Positions 34,899 through 43,398 of a stretch of 64,000 bases of DNA are shown in pieces; positions within the stretch are counted from its first letter, which is position 1; every line of letters begins with the position of its first letter. The notes below the pieces were generated by a model that did no database searches, was not told where the DNA came from, and worked only from the letters and a program-made list of their open reading frames with translations. Location: the NCBI GenBank assembly GCA_963824345.1, contig CAWGOZ010000016.1, positions 310,001-374,000 on the forward strand, written 5' to 3'. The stretch is from Palsa-89 sp963824345 (lineage in GTDB: Bacteria > Acidobacteriota > Terriglobia > Bryobacterales > Bryobacteraceae). A program made the translations under genes and the position numbers.

Positions 34899-34928
34899 AT
34901 TGTAAAGGGCTTGACGCCCCTTGGTCAA
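34899..34928 (-). promoter_or_regulatory. Sigma-70-type promoter for hrcA-grpE-dnaJ
   Basis: On the minus strand, TTGACC (34923-34928) and TACAAT (34899-34904) are separated by 18 bp. The -10 lies about 56 nt before ATG 34843, a usual leader length. The match to consensus is the best seen upstream of this operon. Confidence 0.65.
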
Positions 34929-34929
34929 G
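34910..34929. promoter_or_regulatory. Perfect inverted repeat over the hrcA promoter (operator candidate)
   Basis: CTTGAC-N8-GTCAAG, a perfect 6-8-6 palindrome at 34910-34915 and 34924-34929. It covers the -35 hexamer and half of the spacer. Since HrcA is encoded directly downstream and CIRCE is absent, it may be the autoregulatory operator of this operon. That role is inferred. Confidence 0.45.
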
Positions 34930-34968
34930 AGCCGGGTCACGAGCGTCCCGTTCCCTGGCTGTAACAAA

Positions 34969-37284
34969 TCAGTGCGGCCTCAGGTTTTTCTCGAACAGAT
35001 CGAAGATGCGTTTGTACTCGTCGGCCCAGCTGGACGGCTCCACGAACCCGTGGTCCTCTACCGGATAAACCGCCAGTTCCCAATTTTCCTTGCGCAGTTC
35101 GATCAGCCGCTGCACCAGTTCCACAGTGTCCTGGAAATGTACGTTCGTGTCCGCCATGCCGTGGCAGATCAGCAGCGCGCCCCGAAGACCTTGGGCGAAG
35201 TAAATTGGTGACGACCGTTTGTAGGCTTCCGCGTCCGTCTGCGGAAGATTCAATATATCCGAAGTGTATCGGTCGTTGTAGTTGGCCCAGTTTGTGACCG
35301 GCCGCAGCGCCGCCCCGGCAGCGAAAACATCCGGCTGCGTGAACATGGCCATCAAAGTGATGAACCCGCCATAACTGCCGCCGTAAATGCCGAGGCGCTT
35401 GGGATCGGCGCCGTACTGGGACACTATCCAGCGCGCGGCATCGACGTTGTCGTCCAGATCCTTGCCGCCCATGTGTTGATAAATTGCCGTGCGCCAATCG
35501 CGTCCATAGCCAGCCGATCCGCGATAGTCCACCTCCGCCACCAGATATCCGCGCTCCATCAGGAGCTGATGAAACATGTACTCATGGGCGTAGTAGGACC
35601 ACTTTCGATCCACGTTCTGTAAGTAGCCCGCGCCATGCACGAACAAGACCGCCGGTCCGCCCTTGCGATAATTCGCCGGCTTATAAACATGCGCCCGCAG
35701 CATCGCGCCGTCGCGCGCGGCAAACGTCACGATGGGCGTGTCCAGCCACGGATACTCCCAGAATTCCGGCGCCGGCGCCGATGTCAGCTTCTTCACCGCG
35801 GCGCCCGGGCGCGCTTCCTGCACGTACAACTCCGGCGGCTGGTTGGTGCGCGAATACACGTCGGCGAACCAGCGCTCGTCCGGAGACGGAACCATCGAGT
35901 GGCCGCCGGGGAGCGAGGTCAAGCGGCTTCGCGAGCCGCCCGCGGCGCTCATTTCGTAGACCTCCTGATCACCCGGATCGCCTTCGTTGGTCACCAGGAA
36001 GAAGCGGCTCTTATCCCGGGAGAGAATCGCGCTCTCCACTTCCCACGCGCCGGACGTGAGAGCCTTCGCCTCACCGCCCGAGAAGGGAACCGTATACACA
36101 TGCGCATATCCGCTGCGCTCCGATTGAAAGTAGACGTCCCGATCGCCCTGCATCCAGCCCAGGGTACGGCGGCCCGGCCCGCCCACCCACGCATCATCAT
36201 GATCGTGAGCGACCTCGCGAGTTTTAGCGGTGTCCTCGTCCAGCGCCAGAATCCAGCGGTCTTTGTTGTCGACCGCGCGCGCGTTCACCACCGCCTTGGT
36301 CCCATCCTCGGACCAGATCGGCTCCGACAACTGCACCTCGCGTTCGGGAGCCTTGTCGTCAGCCGCTTTCTGGCCGTGATCCACCCACTTCGCATCGCCC
36401 GTCTCCACGCTCAAGATCGCCAGCCGGACTAGACTCTGCTTGTCGCCCACTTTTTCGTACGACGGGATTTCCTCCGTGTAGCCCGACTCCGTCACAAAGT
36501 TCGGCACCACCGTGTGCTTGGCGCCCGTGGCCGGCTCATGAATGCTGGCGATCACATACTTCTCGTCCGGCGTAAGCCGCAGCGAAGCCACCGTTTGCCC
36601 GGCTTGCAAAGTGAATGGCTTCCGTGGATGCTCGCGCTTTCTCCGAGCTTCCGATTCCTCGCGCTCCTGGGCCCGTTGCCGGATCGCTTCAAAGAGATCC
36701 TTCTCTTCTCTCTTGAGCGCTTCCTGGCTGGCGGTGACTTTCTCGTCCTCGGGCGCCGCGGGACTTCCAAAGGGGCGGATATCCGTCAGTTCCTCGATGG
36801 CGCCGCTATCCAGCGCCATCACATAAAGATTATTCGCTCGCGTGAACGTGATGCGCTTTTCGTCGCGCGTGAAATGCGGGTCCGTCTCCGCTTCGCCGGT
36901 CTTGGTGATTTGGCGCATGCTCGCCGAGGCAGCGTCGTAAAGAAATAAATCGCCGTCGCGCGTGAATACGGTCCGCCGGCGGTCTCCTGTGGCATCGCCG
37001 GACGCAGGCGGCGCGGCTTGGGCCTCCGTATCCGATAACTTTCTCAATCCCGCGCCCTCGCGCTCCACCACGTAGGTGTCGGGCTGCTTCAGGAGCGGAT
37101 CGTTGGCCTGTTTCCATTGAAAGTAGATTCGCAGGCCGTCGCCCGACCAGCGGACTTGCTCCGGCTCGTAGCCGTACAGCTGGGGCCCCCGCATGATGCT
37201 GTCGATGGTGAGGGCGAACTTGCCGGCGGGATTGGCGTGCGACGCAAACAGGATCGCCAGAAGCGCGAACGTAAATCGCTTCAT
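34969..37284 (-). CDS. Secreted S9-family prolyl oligopeptidase-like peptidase
   Basis: 771 aa with an N-terminal signal peptide (1-19). A beta-propeller-like N-terminal part (about 25-500) contains WSGDGLRIYFQW and many WSxDG strands. The C-terminal alpha/beta hydrolase part (about 530-771) has the nucleophile GGSYGGFITL, Asp near MADTNVHFQDT and His in EDHGFVEP. It is a dipeptidyl or acylaminoacyl peptidase-type enzyme that probably cleaves short exported peptides. It is followed in the same direction by no partner. The 3' end lies 40 bp from the hrcA promoter. Confidence 0.9.
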   Translation of the reverse strand: MKRFTFALLAILFASHANPAGKFALTIDSIMRGPQLYGYEPEQVRWSGDGLRIYFQWKQANDPLLKQPDTYVVEREGAGLRKLSDTEAQAAPPASGDATGDRRRTVFTRDGDLFLYDAASASMRQITKTGEAETDPHFTRDEKRITFTRANNLYVMALDSGAIEELTDIRPFGSPAAPEDEKVTASQEALKREEKDLFEAIRQRAQEREESEARRKREHPRKPFTLQAGQTVASLRLTPDEKYVIASIHEPATGAKHTVVPNFVTESGYTEEIPSYEKVGDKQSLVRLAILSVETGDAKWVDHGQKAADDKAPEREVQLSEPIWSEDGTKAVVNARAVDNKDRWILALDEDTAKTREVAHDHDDAWVGGPGRRTLGWMQGDRDVYFQSERSGYAHVYTVPFSGGEAKALTSGAWEVESAILSRDKSRFFLVTNEGDPGDQEVYEMSAAGGSRSRLTSLPGGHSMVPSPDERWFADVYSRTNQPPELYVQEARPGAAVKKLTSAPAPEFWEYPWLDTPIVTFAARDGAMLRAHVYKPANYRKGGPAVLFVHGAGYLQNVDRKWSYYAHEYMFHQLLMERGYLVAEVDYRGSAGYGRDWRTAIYQHMGGKDLDDNVDAARWIVSQYGADPKRLGIYGGSYGGFITLMAMFTQPDVFAAGAALRPVTNWANYNDRYTSDILNLPQTDAEAYKRSSPIYFAQGLRGALLICHGMADTNVHFQDTVELVQRLIELRKENWELAVYPVEDHGFVEPSSWADEYKRIFDLFEKNLRPH

Positions 37285-37309
37285 TCCTCACATGCTAACG
37301 CATGTCGGC

Positions 37310-37810
37310 TTATTTGCGAACGAAGTACAAGGTAGCTTCCGCGTGCTGGGCCTGAGTGGAAGTCTCCTGTATCTCCAGGGTCATGTGCTTTCGATCGTCG
37401 GAGAGCGTATGCACCCAGTGCCCCTGCACCTGGTCGCCCTTGATCTGCGCGGTCCAATCGGTCATGAGCTTGTTCCCATCCATACTGCTCTTGAACTTCG
37501 CCGTAAATGGCCCGATCTGGGTCTCCCTTTCCTGGCCGTCCGTATTCAACTGGACCTTCTCCGCCATGATCCCGAGATACAGCAACGGGACCACGCCATT
37601 CTTGGGCTCCAGAAACGTGGATTCCATGCTGAACCCGGCATTGTCCTGTTTGATTTTCGTCTCGAGTTCGTTCGGCGCGTCGCCGGGGCGGGGGCTTTGT
37701 TTGTCCAGCACCCACTTTCCGGAAAAGCTGTCGTTTTCCTTGGCGCCCGCCAAGCTGAAAGTTACGAAAGCAATTGTAAATAAAAGTGTTATCGATTTGG
37801 CCAGTCTCAC
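37310..37810 (-). CDS. Small secreted protein of unknown function
   Basis: 166 aa with a signal peptide (1-22, ending LAGAK). The mature part is rich in beta strands and contains FSGKWVLDKQS, MTDWTAQIKGD and MTLEIQETSTQA, reminiscent of lipocalin-like or DUF-type small barrels. No recognisable catalytic motif is present. It lies just upstream of the S9 peptidase (25-bp gap) on the same strand, so the two may share a transcript. Confidence 0.65.
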   Translation of the reverse strand: MRLAKSITLLFTIAFVTFSLAGAKENDSFSGKWVLDKQSPRPGDAPNELETKIKQDNAGFSMESTFLEPKNGVVPLLYLGIMAEKVQLNTDGQERETQIGPFTAKFKSSMDGNKLMTDWTAQIKGDQVQGHWVHTLSDDRKHMTLEIQETSTQAQHAEATLYFVRK

Positions 37811-37897
37811 GACAAGTTCCCTCGCTAGTAGGATGCGCGGGACAGCGAACCATTACATTGAGTTTAGCTTTTCGTCGGCTTTTGATAGACTCCAAGC

Positions 37898-38110
37898 ATG
37901 AGCCGGGTTGAGGAGATCGAGGCCGCTATTGATGGCCTGTCCCCGGACGACTACCGGCGTATCGTCGAATGGTTTCGTGCGCGCGAACAGAGGCGATGGG
38001 ACGACCAATTGGACGCCGACTCTAGCGCGGGCAAGCTCGATTTTCTTTTTGACGAAGCTGAAAGAGAATCCGCGAAGGGCCCTCTTCGCGACTGGCCGCC
38101 GCGCAAGTGA
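37898..38110 (+). CDS. Orphan antitoxin-like protein
   Basis: 70 aa. The form VEEIEAAIDGLSPDDYRRIV, then EWFRAREQRRWDDQLDADS, is that of the small antitoxins usually followed by a RelE/ParE toxin. Here the 104 bp after the stop hold no toxin frame before the MBOAT gene. It is either a remnant of a lost TA pair or a stand-alone regulator. Confidence 0.6.
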   Translation: MSRVEEIEAAIDGLSPDDYRRIVEWFRAREQRRWDDQLDADSSAGKLDFLFDEAERESAKGPLRDWPPRK

Positions 38111-38214
38111 AATCCGTCGCCACCTCGGCATCCCCCACGCCATTTTCGGCGTTTGCCAAACCCTAATGGCCAATCCCTAACTCCGCCCTCCGTTATACTT
38201 GGGGGCGTCCCCTC

Positions 38215-39576
38215 ATGTTGTTGACCACCGCGGCTTATTTCACCTTCCTCGCCGCCGTTTTCTTCGCCTATTGGCTAGCCGCGCGCTATCGTCTGGGCGC
38301 GCTCGCCGTGGTCTTGTTCGCCAACTATTTCTTCTACGCGCGTTGGGATCTCGCTTACCTCGCCATTATTCCCATGGCGTCCACTTGCGATTTCTTTATC
38401 GGCCGCGCGCTCCATCGCTTGACCAAAAACGGCTTGCGGCATCTGCTGGTGACGCTGAGCATCGTGCTCAACATCGGGCTCATTGCGTCGGTGAAATACG
38501 TCCCCGTGCTGCCCTGGGTGCTGCCGCTCGCGCTTTCCTTCTACGGCTTCCAGTCGCTCACTTACACCATCGACATTTACCGCCGCGACGCGAAACCGTC
38601 CGAGAGCTATCTGGCGTATCTGGCGTCCGCCAGCTTTTTCCCTACCACCGTCGCGGGACCCATCACACGCCTCTCGACACTTTGGCCGCAGTGGTCCAAG
38701 CGCGAAATGCTCAGTGCCGAGGACGGCGGCAAGGCGCTCTTTCTGATCGGCCTGGGCCTGATAAAGAAACTGTTGATCGCCGACTTCCTGGCCGAAAGCC
38801 TGGTGAATCGCGTCTTCGATTTGCCCAAACTGTACTCGGGCGCCGAAGTGCTTGCGGGTGCTTACGGCTATGCGCTGCAGCTTTACTACGATTTCTCCGG
38901 CTACACGGACATCGCCCTGGGTTCGGCCCTGCTGCTGGGCATCACGCTTCCGCCCAACTTCAATCGGCCTTACGCCGCCCTAAACATTTCCGATTTTTGG
39001 CGTCGCTGGCACATGTCGTTCTCCCACTGGCTGCGCGACTATTTGTATTTCTCTCTGCCGGGCCTGCGCTCGCGCTGGAAGGTCTTCGCGTATTTGAATC
39101 TGGTGATCACCATGATGCTGGGCGGCCTGTGGCACGGCGCCGGTTGGACGTTCTTAGTTTGGGGCGCCTGGCACGGCGTGGGTTTGGCGGTGCATCGCGG
39201 ATGGCAAACGATGCGAGGCAAGCGGACTCCATCGCCTGCCGCGGCGGCTCGCTTGGGCCGCGGGCTCCTTACGTTTCACTTCGTCCTGATCGGCTGGATC
39301 TTCTTCCGCGCGGCCAACCTGGACACCGCGCGCGATATCCTCTACCAAATCACGTCCGGAACAATCTCGTTCGCGAACATTACTCCGGTATTCGTCTTGG
39401 TGGCCGTATTCTCCGCCGCCGCGCATTTCGTTCCCAAGCGCTGGTACGATGGCGGCCTGCGGCTCTACTGCCATTCGCCCTACTACGCCCAGGCCGCGGC
39501 CATCGCTGCCGTGGTGGTCGCAATTCGTTATGCCGGAGGCGCTAGTTCCGCGCCGTTCATCTATTCGCGATTTTGA
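38215..39576 (+). CDS. MBOAT-family membrane O-acyltransferase (AlgI/DltB-like)
   Basis: 453 aa with about ten membrane segments. MBOAT signatures are visible: FYGFQSLTYTIDIYR, FFPTTVAGPITR, YYDFSGYTDIALGSALLLG, FWRRWHMSFSHWLRDYLYF and GLWHGAGWTFLVWGAWHG with catalytic His H307. It moves an acyl group from a cytoplasmic donor across the membrane to an outer acceptor. It heads a five-gene operon with 2- to 4-nt spacing or overlaps: two SGNH proteins, a carrier protein and a KAS III-like protein. AlgI (alginate) and PatA (peptidoglycan) are other possible readings. Confidence 0.88.
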   Translation: MLLTTAAYFTFLAAVFFAYWLAARYRLGALAVVLFANYFFYARWDLAYLAIIPMASTCDFFIGRALHRLTKNGLRHLLVTLSIVLNIGLIASVKYVPVLPWVLPLALSFYGFQSLTYTIDIYRRDAKPSESYLAYLASASFFPTTVAGPITRLSTLWPQWSKREMLSAEDGGKALFLIGLGLIKKLLIADFLAESLVNRVFDLPKLYSGAEVLAGAYGYALQLYYDFSGYTDIALGSALLLGITLPPNFNRPYAALNISDFWRRWHMSFSHWLRDYLYFSLPGLRSRWKVFAYLNLVITMMLGGLWHGAGWTFLVWGAWHGVGLAVHRGWQTMRGKRTPSPAAAARLGRGLLTFHFVLIGWIFFRAANLDTARDILYQITSGTISFANITPVFVLVAVFSAAAHFVPKRWYDGGLRLYCHSPYYAQAAAIAAVVVAIRYAGGASSAPFIYSRF

Positions 39577-39578
39577 GC

Positions 39579-40928
39579 ATGCCGCCCCCCATGTGGCCCA
39601 AGAAAGCTTCCCTCGCGATTATCACCTTCGGTGTGTTGGTATTGCTGCTCGAGGTCGCGAAACTAGCGCGGCCGTTCACGCCAGCCGATGCCTTGGATTT
39701 CCGGCCGCGTTATATGCCAGCGCTGGAATCGCCCGCGCCGATTCCGAAATTTACGTCCCCAGCCGCCGCATCCAGGCGCCCCATTGTGGAGCCCAATCTC
39801 ATCGATCCCCACGATAATCTGCGGGCGTTTTACCTGGCCCTGTGGCGAACCGAGGTGGGTGCGCCGGGCGCAGTCACGCGTGTGCTGCATTATGGCGATT
39901 CTCCCGTGACTGCCGATTCCATCACCGCCGACGTGCGTGCGCTTCTGCAGCAGCATTTCGGCGACGCCGGCCATGGCTTCGTTCTTGTCGCCAAACCCTG
40001 GGCCTGGTACGGGCATCGCGGCGTGGATGTGCAAGGCAAGGGCTGGCAGATTGCGGCCGCCACCCAAACCCGAGCGCGGGATGGGTTCCACGGCCTCGGG
40101 GGCGTTAGTTTTGAAGGCGGCACAGGCGCTTCTTCGCGGCTCCAACTGGCCGAAGATCACGCCACAATCGAAGTTCAGTTCCTGCGCCAGCCAGGCGGAG
40201 GTGTGCTAACGGTGGAGGCGGCCGGGCAGATGCTCGGTAGTGTGGAAACCGAAGGCCCGGCTAAGGAACCCGGCTACCAAACGTTTCCATTGCCGGCCGG
40301 CGCCCGAACCATTCAGCTCTCCGTGCAACGCGGCCCGGTGCGCCTCTTCGGAGTGAGTTTCGAGAGAAACACGCCAGGTGTGATTTACAATAGTCTTGGG
40401 TTGAATGGCGGTCAAGTGCAAGCCGTGGTCCGCTATTTCGACAAGCCCCAGTGGGCCGAAGAGTTGCAGCACCAGCATCCCGATCTGGTGGTGATCAATT
40501 ACGGAACCAACGAAAGTATCTATGCCGACTATATCGAGCGCTACTATCCAGGCGAGTTGCGGCAAGTGATCGCGCGCGTAAAGGCGGCCGTCCCTGGTGC
40601 GTCGGTGCTGATCATGAGTCCCATGGATCGCGGGCAGCGCGGCGCCGACGCCCGCATCACTACCGTTCCCAGCCTGCCGCGCCTGGTGGATATCCAGCGT
40701 CAAACGGCGCTGGAAATGAACTGCGCGTTCTTCAATACGTTTCAAGCCATGGGCGGCGAAGGAACTATGGCGCGCTGGTATGACAGCCAGCCCAGGCTGG
40801 TGAGCGCCGATTTCACGCATCCTCTGCCGGCGGGCGCGCGCAAGGTGGGCGTATTGCTGGATCAGGCGCTGGAATCCGGCTTCCGCCAGTTTAAGGCACG
40901 CGAGCAGCAGCGGAGCGCTCACAAGTGA
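39579..40928 (+). CDS. Membrane-anchored SGNH/GDSL-type acyltransferase or esterase 1
   Basis: 449 aa. One N-terminal membrane anchor (about 12-28) is followed by a split SGNH domain: block I VLHYGDSPVTADS (S108), a beta-sandwich insertion (about 150-270, e.g. VQFLRQPGGGVLTVEA), block III VVINYGTNES and block V DFTHPLPAGAR (Asp-His). The layout resembles PatB/Ape1 and DltD-type partners of MBOATs. It could pass the acyl group to its final sugar or remove it. ATG 39579 lies 2 bp after the MBOAT stop; a TTG at 39573 would overlap it. It is followed by a second SGNH gene. Confidence 0.8.
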   Translation: MPPPMWPKKASLAIITFGVLVLLLEVAKLARPFTPADALDFRPRYMPALESPAPIPKFTSPAAASRRPIVEPNLIDPHDNLRAFYLALWRTEVGAPGAVTRVLHYGDSPVTADSITADVRALLQQHFGDAGHGFVLVAKPWAWYGHRGVDVQGKGWQIAAATQTRARDGFHGLGGVSFEGGTGASSRLQLAEDHATIEVQFLRQPGGGVLTVEAAGQMLGSVETEGPAKEPGYQTFPLPAGARTIQLSVQRGPVRLFGVSFERNTPGVIYNSLGLNGGQVQAVVRYFDKPQWAEELQHQHPDLVVINYGTNESIYADYIERYYPGELRQVIARVKAAVPGASVLIMSPMDRGQRGADARITTVPSLPRLVDIQRQTALEMNCAFFNTFQAMGGEGTMARWYDSQPRLVSADFTHPLPAGARKVGVLLDQALESGFRQFKAREQQRSAHK

Positions 40929-42226
40929 CCAAGCTCGTTATCATTTTTGCGGCCTGGGCGGCGCTTGCGCCCGCGGCAACCCCGGCAAAGGCGCCCGCGG
41001 CAACCCCCGCAAGGAAGAAGCATCACAAAAAACACGCTCCAGTAGCTGTGGTTCACGTTTCGCCAGTGGTTCGAGGAGCAGCCTTGCGCGCCATTAGCGA
41101 ACGAACCACCCGGCCCGCGAGCGTTCTCGAAGGCGCCGGAGCCTTAGTGCCGTTCTTTGAGCAGCTCTCGCATCCTCCGGAAACCGGATCGCTTCATATC
41201 TTGCAATATGGCGACTCGCACACCGCCTCCGACGACTGGGCGAATCAACTGCGTCAGGAATTTCAGGCTAAGTTTGGCGCAGGCGGTCCAGGCTATACGC
41301 TGCCCGGCCATCCATTTCTGGGGTATCGCCGCTTCGATAGCCATGGCAGCAACTCGCGAGGCTGGTACACGGGCGGCATCGTGACGCGCAAGGACGACGG
41401 AATCGACGGACTGGGCGGAATCAGCCTGACCGCGCAATCCGCTGGCGAGACGGTTACGCTTACTGTCGAGTGCCAGCAACTCGAACTGCATTACTTGCGC
41501 CAACCCGGCGGCGGGCAAATGGAATTTTCCGTGGATGGCTCGCCCTTTGGACTGATTGACACCGATGGCGAAAGCGCGCCGGGGACTTATCAATACGCCG
41601 CGACGCCCGGCGTACACCAATACACGCTGCGGACGCTAAGCGCCGCGCCTGTGCGGCTGTTCGGGTGGGTGGCTCAAAATCAAGCGGGCGTTACCTACGA
41701 GACGCTCGGGATCAATGGCGCGCAGGCCAGCCTTATGCTCGAATGGAACGCGGCCGTACTGGATACGGAGCTGATGAGCCGCGATCCGGCGCTGGTCGTT
41801 CTGGCATACGGAACCAACGAAGCCCTCAGCCGCACCTGGACTCCCGAGGATTATCACGCCGGACTCACCGCGATTATCCAGCGGCTGCGAGCCGCGCTCC
41901 CGGTCGCGAGCATTCTTCTGATCGGTCCGCCCGACTGCGAGCATCGCCTGCGCGGCCGTCTGACGCCGTTTCCGCATCTGGATCAGGTAATCGAAATCCA
42001 GCGTCAAGTAGCCCGCGAAAATGGCTGCGCCTTTTGGGATTGGCGTGCCGCGATGGGCGGGCCGGGGTCCGTGCGCCAGTGGGTGCAGGCCGGCCTGGGC
42101 CAAGGCGATTACACGCATCTTACGGGCGCCGGATACCGCACCATCGGGGGTACGCTCTTTGAAGACCTGATGGAGCAGTACAACCGCTTCACCGCGATCC
42201 GCGCCGAAGGAACGCATAGCCAATAA
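40925..42226 (+). CDS. Exported SGNH/GDSL-type acyltransferase or esterase 2
   Basis: 433 aa with a GTG start that overlaps the previous stop by 4 nt. A signal peptide (1-18) precedes an Ala/Pro/Lys-rich linker and an SGNH domain. Block I is LQYGDSHTASDDW (S98), then a beta-sandwich insertion (LHYLRQPGGGQMEFSV), block III LVVLAYGTNEALS and block V GDYTHLTGAGYR. It is a paralogue of the preceding protein over the same layout. The pair may act in sequence, one as transferase and one as esterase, as PatB and Ape1 do on peptidoglycan; this is an inference. Confidence 0.8.
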   Translation: MTKLVIIFAAWAALAPAATPAKAPAATPARKKHHKKHAPVAVVHVSPVVRGAALRAISERTTRPASVLEGAGALVPFFEQLSHPPETGSLHILQYGDSHTASDDWANQLRQEFQAKFGAGGPGYTLPGHPFLGYRRFDSHGSNSRGWYTGGIVTRKDDGIDGLGGISLTAQSAGETVTLTVECQQLELHYLRQPGGGQMEFSVDGSPFGLIDTDGESAPGTYQYAATPGVHQYTLRTLSAAPVRLFGWVAQNQAGVTYETLGINGAQASLMLEWNAAVLDTELMSRDPALVVLAYGTNEALSRTWTPEDYHAGLTAIIQRLRAALPVASILLIGPPDCEHRLRGRLTPFPHLDQVIEIQRQVARENGCAFWDWRAAMGGPGSVRQWVQAGLGQGDYTHLTGAGYRTIGGTLFEDLMEQYNRFTAIRAEGTHSQ

Positions 42227-42228
42227 AA

Positions 42229-42462
42229 ATGGACAATCGAGAGCGCATTCTGGCGATCGTGCGCAAGGCCTCCAATCAAGCCATCACGCCCGACCCGGAG
42301 GAGTCGCTGTTCGACTCCGGTTTTCTGGATTCGTTCGCGCTGCCCGACATGGTGGGCGAACTGGAGCGCGAGTTCGGCATCAAGATTCCCGATGCGGATT
42401 TGAATCCCCGTAAATTCGAATCCGTCGCTAAGATCCAAAGTTATATCGAGAGCAGGATGTAG
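42229..42462 (+). CDS. Acyl carrier protein (DltC-like)
   Basis: 77 aa. The phosphopantetheine site is Ser35 in DSGFLDSFAL. The surrounding sequence SLFDSGFLDSFALPDMVGEL, then EREFGIKIP, resembles DltC more than fatty-acid AcpP, which has a GADSLDTVE core. It would carry a thioester acyl group as donor for the MBOAT. It begins 2 bp after the SGNH2 stop and is followed at 3 bp by the KAS III-like gene, which fits one operon. No dltA-like adenylating enzyme is present. Confidence 0.88.
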   Translation: MDNRERILAIVRKASNQAITPDPEESLFDSGFLDSFALPDMVGELEREFGIKIPDADLNPRKFESVAKIQSYIESRM

Positions 42463-42465
42463 CCA

Positions 42466-43398
42466 GTGGCGGCGATTAAGGCGTTCGGAGCCTATTTGCC
42501 GTCGCGCATCGTAACCAACAGCGAGCTTGCCGCGCGCTTGGACTGCGAAGCCGGATGGATCCTGGATGTTTCCGGAATCGCGGAGCGGCGCTATGCCGGT
42601 CCCGAGGAATCGGTGGCGAGCATGGGCGTGGGCGCGGCACGCCAGTGTCTGGATAACGCCGGGCTGCAAGCGAGCGAGGTCGGACTGATTCTGGTCTCGT
42701 CGGGCTCATCCGAACGCCGCTTTCCCGGACCGGCGGCTGAGATCGCGCATGCTTTGAACGTGGACGGCATTCCGGCAATCGATCTTCCAATCGCCAGCGC
42801 GGGAAGTTTGTTCGGCATGGCGATGGCCGCGCCGCTTTCCAGGGTGTACGGCGCCGTGCTGCTAATTGCGTCCGAAAAAATGTCGGTCATCGCATTGCGC
42901 GAACCTTTGGAGCGCGGCGTTGCGCCGCTGTTTGGCGATGGCGCGGGCGCATGCCTGATTACCGCCGAGGGCCCCGTGAACATCCTCGACTCGCTGCTGC
43001 ATTCCGATGGCGCTTTCGCCGGCGATCTGCGCCTGGATTTCGATGCCCCGCTCGCCATGAACGGCCGCTCAGTGATTATGCAGGCCTCGCGCAAGCTTCC
43101 GTCCGCCATCGGCGAGGTGCTCCAAAGGAATGGAAGAACGGCAGGGTCCGTCAGAGTGTTCCTGATGCATCAAGCCAATCAAAACCTGATGGATCGCGTG
43201 GCGCGCGCGCTGGACGTGGAAGCAGCGCGGTTCTATTCCAACATCCGGCGCTATGGCAATACATCATCGGCGTCCATGCTTATTGCCGCCGCGGAATGGT
43301 GGCTGGATCCAGGACCCGCAGCGGGCGATCTGATCTGCTTCGCTACATTCGGCGCGGGATTCCATTGGGGCGCGCTGCTGGTTGAATCGTTGCGCTAA
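42466..43398 (+). CDS. KAS III-like (FabH-family) protein with Ser for the catalytic Cys
   Basis: 310 aa, thiolase fold, GTG start. Alignment by eye to FabH: DLPIASAGSLF stands where FabH has DVAAACAGFT, so the nucleophile Cys is Ser111. His235 (LMHQANQN) and Asn265 (YGNTSSAS) are kept. Ser-type KAS III proteins such as DpsC act in acyl transfer or chain priming and are not classic decarboxylating condensing enzymes. In this operon it may load the acyl group onto the DltC-like carrier, taking the place of DltA. Other FabH signatures: PLFGDGAGACLI and LLHSDGAFAGDL. Confidence 0.85.
   Translation: MAAIKAFGAYLPSRIVTNSELAARLDCEAGWILDVSGIAERRYAGPEESVASMGVGAARQCLDNAGLQASEVGLILVSSGSSERRFPGPAAEIAHALNVDGIPAIDLPIASAGSLFGMAMAAPLSRVYGAVLLIASEKMSVIALREPLERGVAPLFGDGAGACLITAEGPVNILDSLLHSDGAFAGDLRLDFDAPLAMNGRSVIMQASRKLPSAIGEVLQRNGRTAGSVRVFLMHQANQNLMDRVARALDVEAARFYSNIRRYGNTSSASMLIAAAEWWLDPGPAAGDLICFATFGAGFHWGALLVESLR

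Noticed and set aside
34859..34968. CIRCE operator before hrcA
   Set aside because: The consensus TTAGCACTC-N9-GAGTGCTAA is absent on both strands in this region; a different palindrome is reported instead.
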